From: Myotis daubentonii
Lineage: Eukaryota > Chordata > Mammalia > Chiroptera > Vespertilionidae
Reading direction: 5' to 3'
Assembly: GCF_963259705.1 (NCBI RefSeq)
Contig: NC_081847.1
Location: forward strand, 92,828,389-92,892,388
Length of the DNA: 64,000 nucleotides
A model generated the notes under the pieces. The model made no database searches. It had not been told where the DNA came from and was given only the letters and a program-made list of their open reading frames with translations. A program made the position numbers and the translations under genes. Positions 46,748-56,309 of this stretch are shown here, in pieces (the stretch's first letter is position 1; every line of letters begins with the position of its first letter).

Positions 46748-48517
46748 ATGGGTCATACTGAGTCTAAAGAAAAAAGACTTTGTATTAATCTTTTAACGCA
46801 TATGCTTACTAGCAGAATTGGAGTTAAGGTTACTCCCAGTGAGACAGAAAGTTTTATAGAAGAAGTATGTCAATGGCTTCCAGAGGATGGAACTGTTAAT
46901 TTAAAAACTTGGGTTGAAGTAGGAAAGCAATTAAAGAAACACCATGAATCTGACGAGGTCCTGCCATGTTTCTTTTCCCTCTGGGAATCAATCTGTGACA
47001 CCTTGGCACCAGAGGCAAAAACGGTTGAACTTTCTCAAAATTTAAATAGTCCCTCGGCTCCACGCAGAGAGGATACATCATCATTGTCTTCAGCTCAATC
47101 TAAAAGCAATTTAGCTATGCCTACTGATCGGGAGGAGAATAAATATCATAAACATGACCATTGGTCCTTTCCAGTCAGTAGAGAGGAGAGTGGCCCTCCC
47201 ATTCAAAACAGGCTCCCCAAATTAGAAAGGAAGCCTAAACCAGGTCCTGTGGCTCCTAGGAGCTCCATGTCTAAATTTCAAAGGGCGATAAGAGAAGCTG
47301 AAGCTAATGGAGATCTTGAATTCTCACTCTGCTTCCCAGTTACATATGAGAATGAGTCTGGTGGGAATAGAAACCCCACCTTGGAGCCTATACCTTACAA
47401 AGTACTTAAAGAATTAAAATTGGCCTGCTCTGAATATGGACCTCTAGCTCCTTACACACAAACCTTGGTAGAAACCCTAGCCAGTAAATGGATGACTCCT
47501 TATGATTGGTCACAGGTTTGTAAATCCTGTCTCTCAGGAGGCGATTACTTATTATGGAAAACTGAATATGATGATCTTGCTAAGAAAGCTGTAGCCACTA
47601 GCGGAAAAACCAGAAAAGGAATAACCCTAGACATGATATTAGGAGAAGGTGATTTTAACACGGCTGAGGAGCAAATGAATATGCCCACAGAGGCACTTAC
47701 CAAAGTAACCAGTTGTGCAGTAAGTGCCTGGAAATCCCTACCGTGTACAGCAGGAAAAACAACCACCCTTACAGAGGTTAAACAGAAGGTCGAGGAACCA
47801 TATCAGGATTTCCTTTCTCGCCTCATGCAGGCAGTCAAGAGAGTAATCAATAACAAAGAGGCAGCCGATATCCTAATCAAACAACTGGCTTTTGAAAATG
47901 CTAATAATACCTGTCAGGCTTTATTAAGGCCGATTCGCAGAACAGGAACTATAAATGATTTTATAAAACAGTGTGCTGATGTAAGTCCAGCATTTATACA
48001 GGGTGTAGCTATAGCTGCAGCTCTCAAAGGGGAGACATACCCTCAATATGTACAGGCTATAGGACAAGCCAGCAATAATATAGGTAATAAAAGAAATATG
48101 AACTGCTACTCTTGTGGCTTATCTGGGCACTTTAGCAGAGAATGCCCAAATAAAAATAATAATAATACTCAGGCCAGATGGCAAGCTCCTCGACAGCCTG
48201 GAAATACATTAGGGAATAATATTAATCCTCCAAAAACCATTTGTCCCCGATGTCAGAAAGGATTCCATTGGGCAAAGGAATGTAGATCAAAATACCATAA
48301 AAATGGTCGGCCTTTAAACTCTACAAATAGCTCCCAAGGAGGTTATATCCCATCACCTCAATTGGGAAACTTGAGAAGGGGCCAGCCCCAGGCCCCTGCA
48401 ATAATAGGGGCATCAACCTTCAACCCCTTTGCAAATTTCGATCAGTCAGTGACCTCTTCAGGGCAACCCCAGGCAGTGCAGGATTGGACCTCCACTCAAC
48501 CACCCATGCAATACTAA
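46748..48517 (+). CDS. gag: ERV Gag polyprotein, intact (589 aa)
   Basis: Structural polyprotein that forms the retroviral core at the membrane or in the cytoplasm. The start is the first ATG after the predicted cap site, with a strong context (A at -3, G at +4), and residue 2 is Gly as needed for N-myristoylation. Seen in order: matrix-like N-terminus (about 1-95); a PSAP late-domain motif at 102-105, the TSG101-binding type; capsid from about 197; a major homology region around 344-365 (QKVEEPYQDFLSRL); and nucleocapsid with two CCHC knuckles (C453, C456, H461, C466 and C499, C502, H507, C512). Length and layout fit betaretroviral Gag. No stop or frameshift is present. Its 3' end overlaps the protease frame from 48331. 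It is the only long, clearly genuine coding sequence here besides pro-pol. Expression is unproven. Confidence 0.95.
   Translation: MGHTESKEKRLCINLLTHMLTSRIGVKVTPSETESFIEEVCQWLPEDGTVNLKTWVEVGKQLKKHHESDEVLPCFFSLWESICDTLAPEAKTVELSQNLNSPSAPRREDTSSLSSAQSKSNLAMPTDREENKYHKHDHWSFPVSREESGPPIQNRLPKLERKPKPGPVAPRSSMSKFQRAIREAEANGDLEFSLCFPVTYENESGGNRNPTLEPIPYKVLKELKLACSEYGPLAPYTQTLVETLASKWMTPYDWSQVCKSCLSGGDYLLWKTEYDDLAKKAVATSGKTRKGITLDMILGEGDFNTAEEQMNMPTEALTKVTSCAVSAWKSLPCTAGKTTTLTEVKQKVEEPYQDFLSRLMQAVKRVINNKEAADILIKQLAFENANNTCQALLRPIRRTGTINDFIKQCADVSPAFIQGVAIAAALKGETYPQYVQAIGQASNNIGNKRNMNCYSCGLSGHFSRECPNKNNNNTQARWQAPRQPGNTLGNNINPPKTICPRCQKGFHWAKECRSKYHKNGRPLNSTNSSQGGYIPSPQLGNLRRGQPQAPAIIGASTFNPFANFDQSVTSSGQPQAVQDWTSTQPPMQY
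48364..48411 (+). promoter_or_regulatory. Gag-pro -1 frameshift signal: GGGAAAC plus pseudoknot
   Basis: G GGA AAC at 48364-48370 is in the gag frame exactly as X XXY YYZ requires, and it is the heptamer used at the Mason-Pfizer gag-pro junction. Six bases later 48377-48383 pairs with 48391-48397 (7 bp, stem 1). Loop bases 48385-48389 (GCCCC) can pair with 48407-48411 (GGGGC), giving an H-type pseudoknot. The protease frame is open from 48331, so a shift here enters it correctly. Confidence 0.88.
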
Positions 48518-50487
48518 CCCCAGACTCGCCAGTAGCAGCCATTCCTACAGGAGTGTCTGGGCCGCTGCCTGAGGGAACTGTAGGTTTAATATTAGGGCGG
48601 AGCTCCACCTCCTTACAGGGGATCTTAGTCATCCCAGGAGTTGTTGATGCAGACTACACAGGAGAAATACAGATTTTACTTTCTCCACCCACCACAACTA
48701 TACAGATTCAGCCCAACCAGAGAATTGCCCAATTAATCCTGTTACCAATACATAAAATAGGGACAGCTGTTACCCAGGAAGCTAGAGGGGCCGGAGGCTT
48801 TGGATCTAGCGATGCAGCATTTTGGATACAAGAAATCCATGCTACTAGACCTACAAAAATTTTACAAATTCAGGGAAAACCAATTGAAGGTCTATTGGAT
48901 ACAGGAGCAGATGTTTCCTGCATAGCAGAGAAGGATTGGCCCTCTTCATGGCCCACGCACACCACCTCCACTTCCCTAGTAGGACTAGGCAAGGCATCTA
49001 ATGTAAAAAAGAGTTCTCAGATTCTAACTTGGGCTGATGAAGATCAACATTCAGGAACATTCTGTCCCTATGTAATTACGACTATCCCCTTTACATTATG
49101 GGGAAGAGATATCTTGTCTCAAATGGGAGTTGTATTATATAGCCCCAGTGATAGAGTAACATCACAGATGCTAGACACGAGATTTAATCCAGGAAAGGGA
49201 TTAGGAAAGGAAAGTAATACCTCACACTCCTCGACAGGATCTGTAATTGGGGCCATTGCCCTTAGGACTGCTGATCCCATAGTCTGGAAATCGTCACAAC
49301 CAGTATGGGTTGAGCAATGGCCCTTAACATCTGAGAAAATATCAGCAGCCCGACAATTAATTGATCAGCAATTAGCAGAGGGACATATAGAGCCATCAAA
49401 TAGTCCCTGGAACACACCCATATTTGTAATAAGAAAGAAATCAGGCAAGTGGAGACTTTTGCAAGATCTAAGAGCCATAAATGCCACCATGGAAGATATG
49501 GGTTCCTTACAACCTGGATTGCCCTCCCCTGTGGCAATTCCACAGGAGTATTGTGTTGTTGTTATTGACTTACAGGATTGTTTTTTCACTATACCTCTTC
49601 ACCCAGCTGATTGTCAAAGATTCGCATTCAGCATACCATCAGAAAACTTTAAACAGCCTTATCAGAGATACCAATGGAAGGTTCTCCCACAAGGGATGAA
49701 AAATAGTCCTACATTATGTCAAAAGTTTGTAGATCAGGCATTGCAAGTTATTAGAAAGAAATTTTCAGATCTATATCTTATTCATTATATGGATGATATT
49801 TTACTAGCTCATAAAGATAGGGCTACTTTACAGGAAATTCTTACTCAGACCATCCTTGCTTTAGAAGAACATGGTCTAAAAATAGCCCCAGAAAAGATTC
49901 AGACTGAACCTTCTTTTTCATACTTAGGCAGAATATTACATACCTCTACTATCACCCATCAGCCTCTACAATTAAGAAAAGATCATTTAAACACATTGAA
50001 TGATTATCAGAAACTATTAGGTGATATCAACTGGGTCAGGCCATATCTAAAAATAACCACTCTTGACTTGACACCTCTATTTGACATTTTAAAGGGAGAT
50101 TCTAACCCTAAGTCTCCCCGACAATTAACTGTAGAAGGAGAAAAGGCTATAGCAAAAATAGAACAGGCCATCAATAAACAGCAACTACAGTATCTAGATT
50201 ATTCCAAATCTTGGGCCTTAATTATTCTAGCCACTAAATATACTCCTACAGGATGCTTGTGGCAGGAAGGACCATTAGAATGGATACATTTACCTGTCAC
50301 TCCTAGGAAGATTGTACCACCCTATCCCTCCCTAGTGGCCACTCTCATTATCAAAGGTAGACGACGCAGTATCGAACTCTTTGTGCCCTTCCTTCTTCGC
50401 CGAATCCGTCCACACCTTTGGGGAACCCCTGGACCCGCTGGGGCTGGACCCCGGCAAAGCCATGCACTCTTGCAGGCGTTGGAATGA
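48370..50487 (+). CDS. pro-pol: ERV dUTPase-protease-reverse transcriptase, truncated
   Basis: Reached by -1 frameshift from gag; the frame is open from 48331 and no start codon of its own is needed. Domains in order: dUTPase with all five motifs visible (TPGSAGLDL near 48466; GRSS; GVVDADYTGEI; RIAQLILLP; RGAGGFGSSD); aspartic protease with LLDTGADVSCI (about 48892) and GRDIL; a G-patch (NPGKGLGKE); then RT with LPQGMKNSP and the catalytic YMDD at 49786-49797, thumb, and the start of the connection region. Protease and RT share one uninterrupted frame, whereas betaretroviruses normally need a second shift. Viral sequence ends near 50380. The last 30-odd codons are translated U5 and flanking host DNA. 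RNase H and integrase are absent, so the protein cannot complete a retroviral cycle. Confidence 0.93.
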   Translation, partial: LEKGPAPGPCNNRGINLQPLCKFRSVSDLFRATPGSAGLDLHSTTHAILTPDSPVAAIPTGVSGPLPEGTVGLILGRSSTSLQGILVIPGVVDADYTGEIQILLSPPTTTIQIQPNQRIAQLILLPIHKIGTAVTQEARGAGGFGSSDAAFWIQEIHATRPTKILQIQGKPIEGLLDTGADVSCIAEKDWPSSWPTHTTSTSLVGLGKASNVKKSSQILTWADEDQHSGTFCPYVITTIPFTLWGRDILSQMGVVLYSPSDRVTSQMLDTRFNPGKGLGKESNTSHSSTGSVIGAIALRTADPIVWKSSQPVWVEQWPLTSEKISAARQLIDQQLAEGHIEPSNSPWNTPIFVIRKKSGKWRLLQDLRAINATMEDMGSLQPGLPSPVAIPQEYCVVVIDLQDCFFTIPLHPADCQRFAFSIPSENFKQPYQRYQWKVLPQGMKNSPTLCQKFVDQALQVIRKKFSDLYLIHYMDDILLAHKDRATLQEILTQTILALEEHGLKIAPEKIQTEPSFSYLGRILHTSTITHQPLQLRKDHLNTLNDYQKLLGDINWVRPYLKITTLDLTPLFDILKGDSNPKSPRQLTVEGEKAIAKIEQAINKQQLQYLDYSKSWALIILATKYTPTGCLWQEGPLEWIHLPVTPRKIVPPYPSLVATLIIKGRRRSIELFVPFLLRRIRPHLWGTPGPAGAGPRQSHALLQALE
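50383..50456 (+). mobile_element. 3' LTR remnant (last 66-74 bp)
   Basis: 50391-50456 is identical over 66 bp to 46541-46606, the end of the 5' LTR. The eight bases before (50383-50390) still resemble it. U3 and R are gone. It abuts pol at about 50380-50383. Confidence 0.95.
50457..50462. repeat. Right 6-bp target-site duplication of the provirus
   Basis: AAGCCA, identical to 46048-46053. Confidence 0.93.
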
Positions 50488-50882
50488 TTGGGACATCGGA
50501 TCTGTCCCCTTCCTTTACTCTGTGCACTGCACTCGGAGGCTGCGCTGCCGTTTGGAGAAGCCAGGCCCCTGTTACTGACCGTGGGGATAGCATCATCCTG
50601 TGAATGATGCAGGGGTTATTTTTTTAGGGCTTTTGGTGTCTTCCCAAGGTCATTGTTACTACGATTCATGATACCCAGGTCTCCCACAGCTTCAGTTGTG
50701 AAAGATCTTTGCCCTCAGTTAGCGACACTTCAGTTTCCACTGCAGTGAAGCAGGTAGGACATTAGAACGTCTGATAAAAGACCGTCTGCGCAACAGAAAT
50801 GCTGAGCATGACATAACGCTCACAAGGGCTTCATCGCGGCATCACTGTGCTTTGAGAGCTACTTCGAGAAAAGCATTGATAG
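50463..50882. other. Unique flank between ERV and SINE
   Basis: No gene seen. The last 15 bases (50868-50882) are the left TSD of the next SINE. Confidence 0.6.
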
Positions 50883-51032
50883 CCCGGAGGTCACGGTTCG
50901 ATTCCCGGTCAGGGCATGTGCCCGGGTTGCAGGCTCGCTCCCCAGGGTCCTACCAGTGATACTCTCTCATCATTGCTGTTTCTATCCCTCCCTCCCTCTC
51001 CCTTCCTCTCTGAAATAAAAAAAAAAATTAAA
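50883..51032 (+). mobile_element. 5'-truncated Ves SINE with 15-bp TSD
   Basis: Starts CCCGGAGGTCACGGTTCGAT, inside the head: the A box and first part of the tRNA-like region are missing, while the B box, body and tail (CTTCCTCTCTGAAATAAA) are present. Flanks GAAAAGCATTGATAG (50868-50882) and GAAAAGCATTTATAG (51033-51047) show that it inserted in this short form. Confidence 0.92.
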
Positions 51033-51047
51033 GAAAAGCATTTATAG

Positions 51048-52450
51048 AAAAACGCTCATAGTTGTCAGTGTTTAGAATAACATGCTTAAGATGTAGAATT
51101 GGGGAGGAAAACTGTTTGAGAGAAGTTAGTGTTTTCAGTGTTAATTAGGAAAGACACCTGGCTGGGTGTATTTTTTTTAACTTCTGGTGGTTCCTTTGCA
51201 TAGTCCCTTTCCAGACTGACGAACGTCATGACCACAGATGCAAAGAGATGAACGTGTGTTAAGCATCCTCTTGAGCGGACCCGCCTGGGCCTCCTCCCGG
51301 TCCGAGGCCGAGCCTCTCTGTGTGAGAGGAGAGCGCGCGTCCCCAGGGCCTCTCCTTGTCGAGTGGACCATCTGGGGTGGGAGCGGGGAGCTGTTTCCAC
51401 GCCAGATGGGTCCCCGCAGAGCAACAAACGTGAGAGAGACAGTCTGTCTCCACCGTGGGGTTGGCTTGTTCTGTCTTGAGCTATTTTTAAGGAGGAGGGG
51501 GAGGCTGGTGAACTATGGCCAGCGTCCAGGAGGCCCCTCCCTGAACCCTGGGGTGCAGCCTGCTAGCTCCTGGCCTGAGCTGCTTAACCTGGGTGAGTCT
51601 TGATCTCCTTATCGGGGAGGGGGATGTAGTTACACCAGGGGAAGTGTTTTAAGGATCGGAGGAATAGAAAGCGGCTGTTCAGTGTCCGAGATGCTGAGGC
51701 GGAGTATTTACTAAACAGGAACAGCTAGTTATGTGGGTGCGGAGCGCTTGGAGGGGGTAAATTAAGAAGGCCCAGTTTTGCTACAGCTTACAACTCTATT
51801 GTCTTCCATCGGCAAGAAGGACATGTTTTCATGTTACCCTCTATGTTATTTAATATGTGCGGCTTCTCACTGCGCTCTTTACGGTGACACAGTGACCATG
51901 TCACCATGACTCAGATCCCAGCTGGCTATGGCCAACATCCTGCTGGGGCGTCAACCCCGCTCCTCCTCCCTGCGCCTGCGCCTGCACCTGTGGGCTGGGC
52001 CGGGCTCCGCCGCCCCGGGCTGCGCTTGGAGACGAGCTGCGGGTTGAGCTTAGGTGTGGACCGTGTCTCCCCACCCCTTTCCCTTCAGTGGGACCCATTC
52101 CCCGCGTGGCGAGGGCATCCTCCAACACGGCGGGCCAGTGCTCCCGAGGCAAGCACGTTGCAAGCATTTGTTTGGGTCACGTGTACCGGTGGCCAGAGGG
52201 CCAAAGCAAGAGGCGTTTCCAAATCCAACATCGAGGGCCTGGGGACATATATCCTTCCCAGAGGCGGAGGGAGAAGGTAGTGAAGTCAGGCTGTGTAATG
52301 ACTCAAACTCTTAAAAGGATTCTCGTCGTAATGACGATTAATTGCATCCAGGTTATGTGATAGTGAGGGTTTCTCCCAGCAGTAACCCCTCCGCAGGATG
52401 TGGCCAAGAAGGTGCTTTGTTCTGGTTGCTTATTTTTGTTTGTTTGTTTA
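51048..52450. other. Unique non-coding DNA, no gene seen
   Basis: GC-rich patches at 51270-51420 and 51930-52250 carry overlapping frames on both strands with no recognisable domain. Confidence 0.55.
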
Positions 52451-52681
52451 TTTTTAATATATTTTTATTGAATTCAGAGAGGAAGGGGGGGAGAGAGAGA
52501 GAGAGTGAGAGAGAGAGAGAGGGAAACATCAATGATGAGAGAGAATCATGGATCGGCTGCCTCCTGCACGCCCCACACTGGGGATCGAGCCCGCACCCTG
52601 GGCATGTGCCCTTGACCGGAATCGAACCCTGACCTCCTGGTTCCTAGGTCCATGCTCCAACACTGAGCCGTGCCGGCCGGG
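52451..52681 (-). mobile_element. Ves SINE (minus strand) with GA-expanded tail
   Basis: The minus-strand head is at the right (AGCCCGGCCGGCACGGCTCA), with B box GGTTCGATTCC. A GA-repeat tract at about 52485-52524 expands the usual CTCTCTC part of the tail. TSD is weak. Confidence 0.92.
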
Positions 52682-53023
52682 CTGCTTGCCTGTTTTTTGA
52701 CATTGAACATGGCTGTGGCCTCCTCATGGGCGCTGTGTGGTGGTGAGTTAGTCCAGAGGCTCACGCGGACCCTCAGGCCAGTGCAGGGCTGTCCCCCGCC
52801 TGGAACAGGTGCGTATACACACGTGAAAGCCCGGCGGGCTTCTCGGTAGCTTTGGGAACCCAGTCCAGGGAGGGTGTTTTCTGCTGGTTTTGTCAACCCG
52901 CCCTATTCGGCCTCACTCCGCCCTCAGCGCCACCAGGGAGCGCACCTGCCTGGTCACCTGGTGTCTGCCTGGAGTTTGTCTCGCAGGACAGTTCCGAGCG
53001 CGTGGCTGTGGCAGGTGCCGGGA

Positions 53024-53161
53024 CGGGGCGGGGCCGCTGTGGTTCGGGGCGGGGCCGCTGTGGTTCGGGGCGGGGCCGCTGTGGTTCGGGGCGGGGCCGC
53101 TGTGGTTCGGGGCGGGGCCGCTGTGGTCCGGGGCGGGGCCGCTGTGGTTCGGGGCGGGGCC
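53024..53161. repeat. 21-bp GC-rich minisatellite, 6.6 copies
   Basis: Six full units at 53024, 53045, 53066, 53087, 53108 and 53129, plus 12 bp of a seventh. The unit is CGGGGCGGGGCCGCTGTGGT plus T, almost invariant (one T-to-C change in the fifth unit). Because 21 is divisible by three, all frames stay open and yield 150-160-codon repeat-peptide ORFs, which are artefacts. Each unit holds an Sp1-like GGGGCGGGG box. Confidence 0.97.
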
Positions 53162-53418
53162 TCGTGCTCAGCGCAGGGCTGGCTGGGGCCTCAGTCGCGC
53201 TGCTGGTTGGAGGTGCCACTCAGTGCTTATTTTTTTCAACTTTTCCTCCTCCCTCCGCGGGATCCCAGGCAGATCGGCCAGCAGCCTCGGGTGGAAAGCT
53301 CTCCCTATGGGATGGGCACCACCAGAATGTAAAATAGTTCTGTGTGTTCCCCCGAATGCACAATGAGTGGCAGTATCTGATGGGCTCAGGGAATGAAATA
53401 GGCTAAAATGGAAGTGGT
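53162..53418. other. Unique spacer
   Basis: Nothing recognisable. Confidence 0.6.
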
Positions 53419-53639
53419 GGCCAGCCGGCGTGGCTCAGTGGTTGAGCATTGACCTATAAACCAGGAGGTCAGGGTTCGATTCCTGGTCAGGGCACAGGCC
53501 TGGGTTGCAGGTTCCATCCCCAGTGTGGGGCGTGCAGGAGGCAGCCGATCAATGATTCTCATCATGGATGCTTCTCTCTCTCTCTCTCTCTTCCTTTCCC
53601 TTTCTCTCTGAAATCAATGAAAATATTTATTTAAAAAAA
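53419..53639 (+). mobile_element. Ves SINE (plus strand)
   Basis: Head GGCCAGCCGGCGTGGCTCAG, A box GTGGCTCAGTGGTTGAG, B box GGTTCGATTCC, CT-rich tail, end GAAATCAATGAAAATATTTA. Intact pol III boxes. Confidence 0.94.
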
Positions 53640-53723
53640 GGAGTTTGTGGCTCCTGGAGATTTATGCTGGAGACCAGCAAGTAGACAGACCTTTGTCCTC
53701 CTGCTTGCATGCGGATACTGTGG

Positions 53724-53772
53724 TCTTTTCCTTCCCTCCTTCCTCCTTCCCTCCCTCCTCCCTCCCTTTTCC
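53724..53772. repeat. Pyrimidine (CCTT/CCTCC)n tract
   Basis: About 49 bp of C and T only, with CCTTCC and CCTCC units. Confidence 0.9.
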
Positions 53773-54569
53773 ATACAGAAGTGGGCAGGGAGGGCTGTGC
53801 CAGCTGCCATGATGAAAATCTAACCCCGGTGTTGGGGGCAGGCTGCTGCTCCATGCTTGGCCGTGTCTGCTTTAACATGGTCTGAGAGCTTGTCGTCTTC
53901 GCTGCGGAGGCTGCCGCCTCTGAAGCCGAGAGGCTGCCCATCACCTGGGCCTCAGCGCCCTTTGCTGACATTCAGATTCGCTTCATGGTGGTCTTGCTTC
54001 CGATCCAGTTACTGGCAACGCCTCCGTCAGCCTGGGACAGCCGCGGGCAGCGCCGTGGTCTTGGAGAAATGCCCAGAGCTCCGCGTGGCTGTCTAGGCAC
54101 CCACTCCGCCTGCTCTGGGCGTTTGGTCCACGTCGCACAGCACGTGCAGTTACTCATCGTAACGACCAGCGCCATCATTCATCCCTGTGCGAGCTGCGCG
54201 GCTGCGGGGCTGTTGCCATGTGTTCCGTTAACATCATCCAATCTCTGCCCGTATCCCAAGGGACCAGCAGACAGGCGATGCAGACATGTGATGGGGAATT
54301 TTACTTCCGCTCTGCTCCCCTTTCATCTTTGTTTTTTAGCATCAAACACTAAATAAAGGTAAAATATATCACCATTCAAACTTACCAAGACTTTAGTCTT
54401 TCTATGGAAAAGATCTGTGCGTGTCAGTCTTCTTCGACGAGAACATGAATAATTGGATGAGAAGTTGTTTTTGTTCCTGACACTTACTGAACGAAAATCT
54501 AGCCTGGCTTCTGAGGCCAGTGTCTCCTCTATTTTAAAAGGGTATCCAGGGAAGGCATGGGGGATGGGG
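53773..54569. other. Unique non-coding DNA, no gene seen
   Basis: No recognisable gene or repeat. Confidence 0.55.
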
Positions 54570-54740
54570 GAGGGGGAAGAGATCAGCCACAGAACTTGTC
54601 TGCATGTATGCATCACCCATGGACACAGACCATAGGGTGGTGAAGGCCTGGGGCAGAGGGTGGGGGTGGCTGGAAGGGGCCAGTGGGGAAAAGGGGGAAA
54701 TACGTAATACTTTCAACAAAGATTTTTTTAAAATTAAATA
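54570..54740 (+). mobile_element. Probable L1 3' end
   Basis: The order CATGTATGCATCACCCATGG, ACACAGACCATAGGGTGGTG, GTAATACTTTCAACAAAGAT and a terminal A/T-rich tail resembles a Laurasiatherian L1 3' UTR. The assignment is from memory of the family, and boundaries are approximate. Confidence 0.45.
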
Positions 54741-55974
54741 AGAGGGTAGCCATATATGCGCAGTCTGTGGGCGGAGTGCCTGGTAGGCCGAGCTGACCCC
54801 TGGTCTGAAGACGTCTGGCGCTGAAGAATGGAGAGTCCGGTTTGATGCGTCTTCGTGCTCAGCCATGGCTGCGGGCCCACGGCGTTCTCTGATGGATGTC
54901 TAGCCTTGATGAGCATCTCGGTGCCTCCTGGCCCCCAGCCAGCTCCCAGGCATGTAAGTCCCTCAGTGCTTCTGTGTCACTGGGCTGCTCCTCCAGCTGG
55001 GAACCCGCCCCTGTGAGAGCCCTGGCATTTGTGTGGGAGCTGCCTGGAGGGAGCATGCCGATCACGGCCCGCGGGAGATGGGAAGGGAAAAGGAGTCCCT
55101 CTGGGAACCACCGCCAGAGCCATCCCCTGGTTCCTCGCACATCAGTGACGCATAGTTCTTGACACTCGTAGTTAGATGTTGCAAAGGTAGCACTGTGCAC
55201 CTGCCCTGGGCTGCCTGAAGAGAGGTGCTTAATCAGCCCTGTCTCCCTGCGCTCTCATTCACGGCTCCACTGAACAGAAGAAATGGTACACGCACCGGTG
55301 GGAGTTTTGCTGTCGGTGAGGTTCATTGGGAAGCCCAAACAAGTTCTTAAAAAACGTTATGCACATGAGAATGGGTAGCACATCTGCAAGTTTTATTGAC
55401 CTAGCCACTCATTTTCTTTAGCTTTTCTTTTCTTTTTTCTTTCTTTCTTTTTTTTTTTTTTTGTACTGATTAGGTTGAAGGTGGATAGCTAAATCCCATC
55501 AATTTCATCTGGTCTGTGACAACACTCCCTAGAAGCCCTGTTGTCCGAGACGCACCCTGTAGGCTGCAGAGCACTTCCTCATGCCGGGTCTTATTTTACA
55601 ACTTAATCTGATTGGCAATGTGAGGTCTCCCCTAAATTATGAGTTATGTTTACATACCTTCCCCTCCGACCCACTTTATGTCAAACATTATTATTTTGGT
55701 TTCTGATCACATCTTTGCACACATTCTTCACGTTTTGCTATGGCATAGCTATCGGCATGTTTTAAAGAAATCGTTACCTGTTTTAATCAGCTATTAAACA
55801 GATTCTCAAAGTGAGTTTTTATCTTTCCCAGGTTTCTTCTAAAAGTTCCATTCCCTGTTGAGGGAGTTCCGTGCAGATTTATTAAAGTTTCCTAACTTTC
55901 CTCATAATGCAGGAGATGGCCTCCGATTGCTGGATAGCATCAACCCGTTGTTGCCTAGTAGTGCTCTGTGTTGA
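54741..55974. other. Unique non-coding DNA with a T-rich pyrimidine tract
   Basis: CTTT/T-run tract at 55421-55462. No gene is visible. Confidence 0.55.
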
Positions 55975-55982
55975 AGTTAGAC

Positions 55983-56194
55983 CAGCCGTGGGCAAACTGC
56001 GGCCCGCGGGCCGGATCCGGCCCGTTTGAAATGAATAAAACTAAAAAAAAAAAGACCGTACCCTTTTATGTCATGATGTTCACTTTGAATTTATATCAGT
56101 TCACACAAACACTCCATCCATGCTTTTGTTCCGGCCTCCGGTCCAGTTTAAGAACCCATTGTGGCCCTCGAGTCAAAAAGTTTGCCCACCCCTG
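55983..56194. mobile_element. Non-autonomous hAT element, copy 2
   Basis: Same family and orientation as 31603-31818: termini CAGCCGTGGGCAAACTGCGG and CAGGGGTGGGCAAACTTT (inverted). TSD AGTTAGAC (55975-55982) and ACTTAGAC (56195-56202), one mismatch. The two copies differ by small indels and a few substitutions. Confidence 0.92.
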
Positions 56195-56309
56195 ACTTAG
56201 ACTGTAAGGCATATCTGAGTCGCTCCAATTGTTGAATGGGCAGTAGCCACCTCACGACAAACACTTGGCTGGACACTTTGGGACAGTGTGTCGGCTTTAT
56301 CCCATTCTT

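Larger units (their letters stand above)
46054..50456 (+). mobile_element. Class II (betaretrovirus-like) ERV, 3'-deleted provirus
   Basis: Order: 5' LTR (46054-46606), primer site, leader with splice donor, gag, a -1 shift, then dUTPase-protease-RT, ending abruptly at about 50380. The last 66 bp of the 3' LTR follow (50391-50456), then the second TSD. RNase H, integrase, env and the 3' U3/R are missing. The dUTPase upstream of the protease, two zinc knuckles in gag, the lysine tRNA primer site, the 6-bp TSD and the GGGAAAC shift site all point to class II. Open frames and identical LTR ends suggest recent insertion. It cannot move by itself. The name of the bat ERV family is unknown to me. 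Confidence 0.95.

Noticed and set aside
46054..50456. Infectious or complete retrovirus
   Set aside because: RNase H, integrase, env and most of the 3' LTR are absent, so it is a defective endogenous copy.
52852..53366. Three plus-strand frames and one minus-strand frame of about 110-160 codons
   Set aside because: They are produced by the 21-bp minisatellite, which keeps all frames open; the peptides are repeats of a seven-residue unit with no domain.
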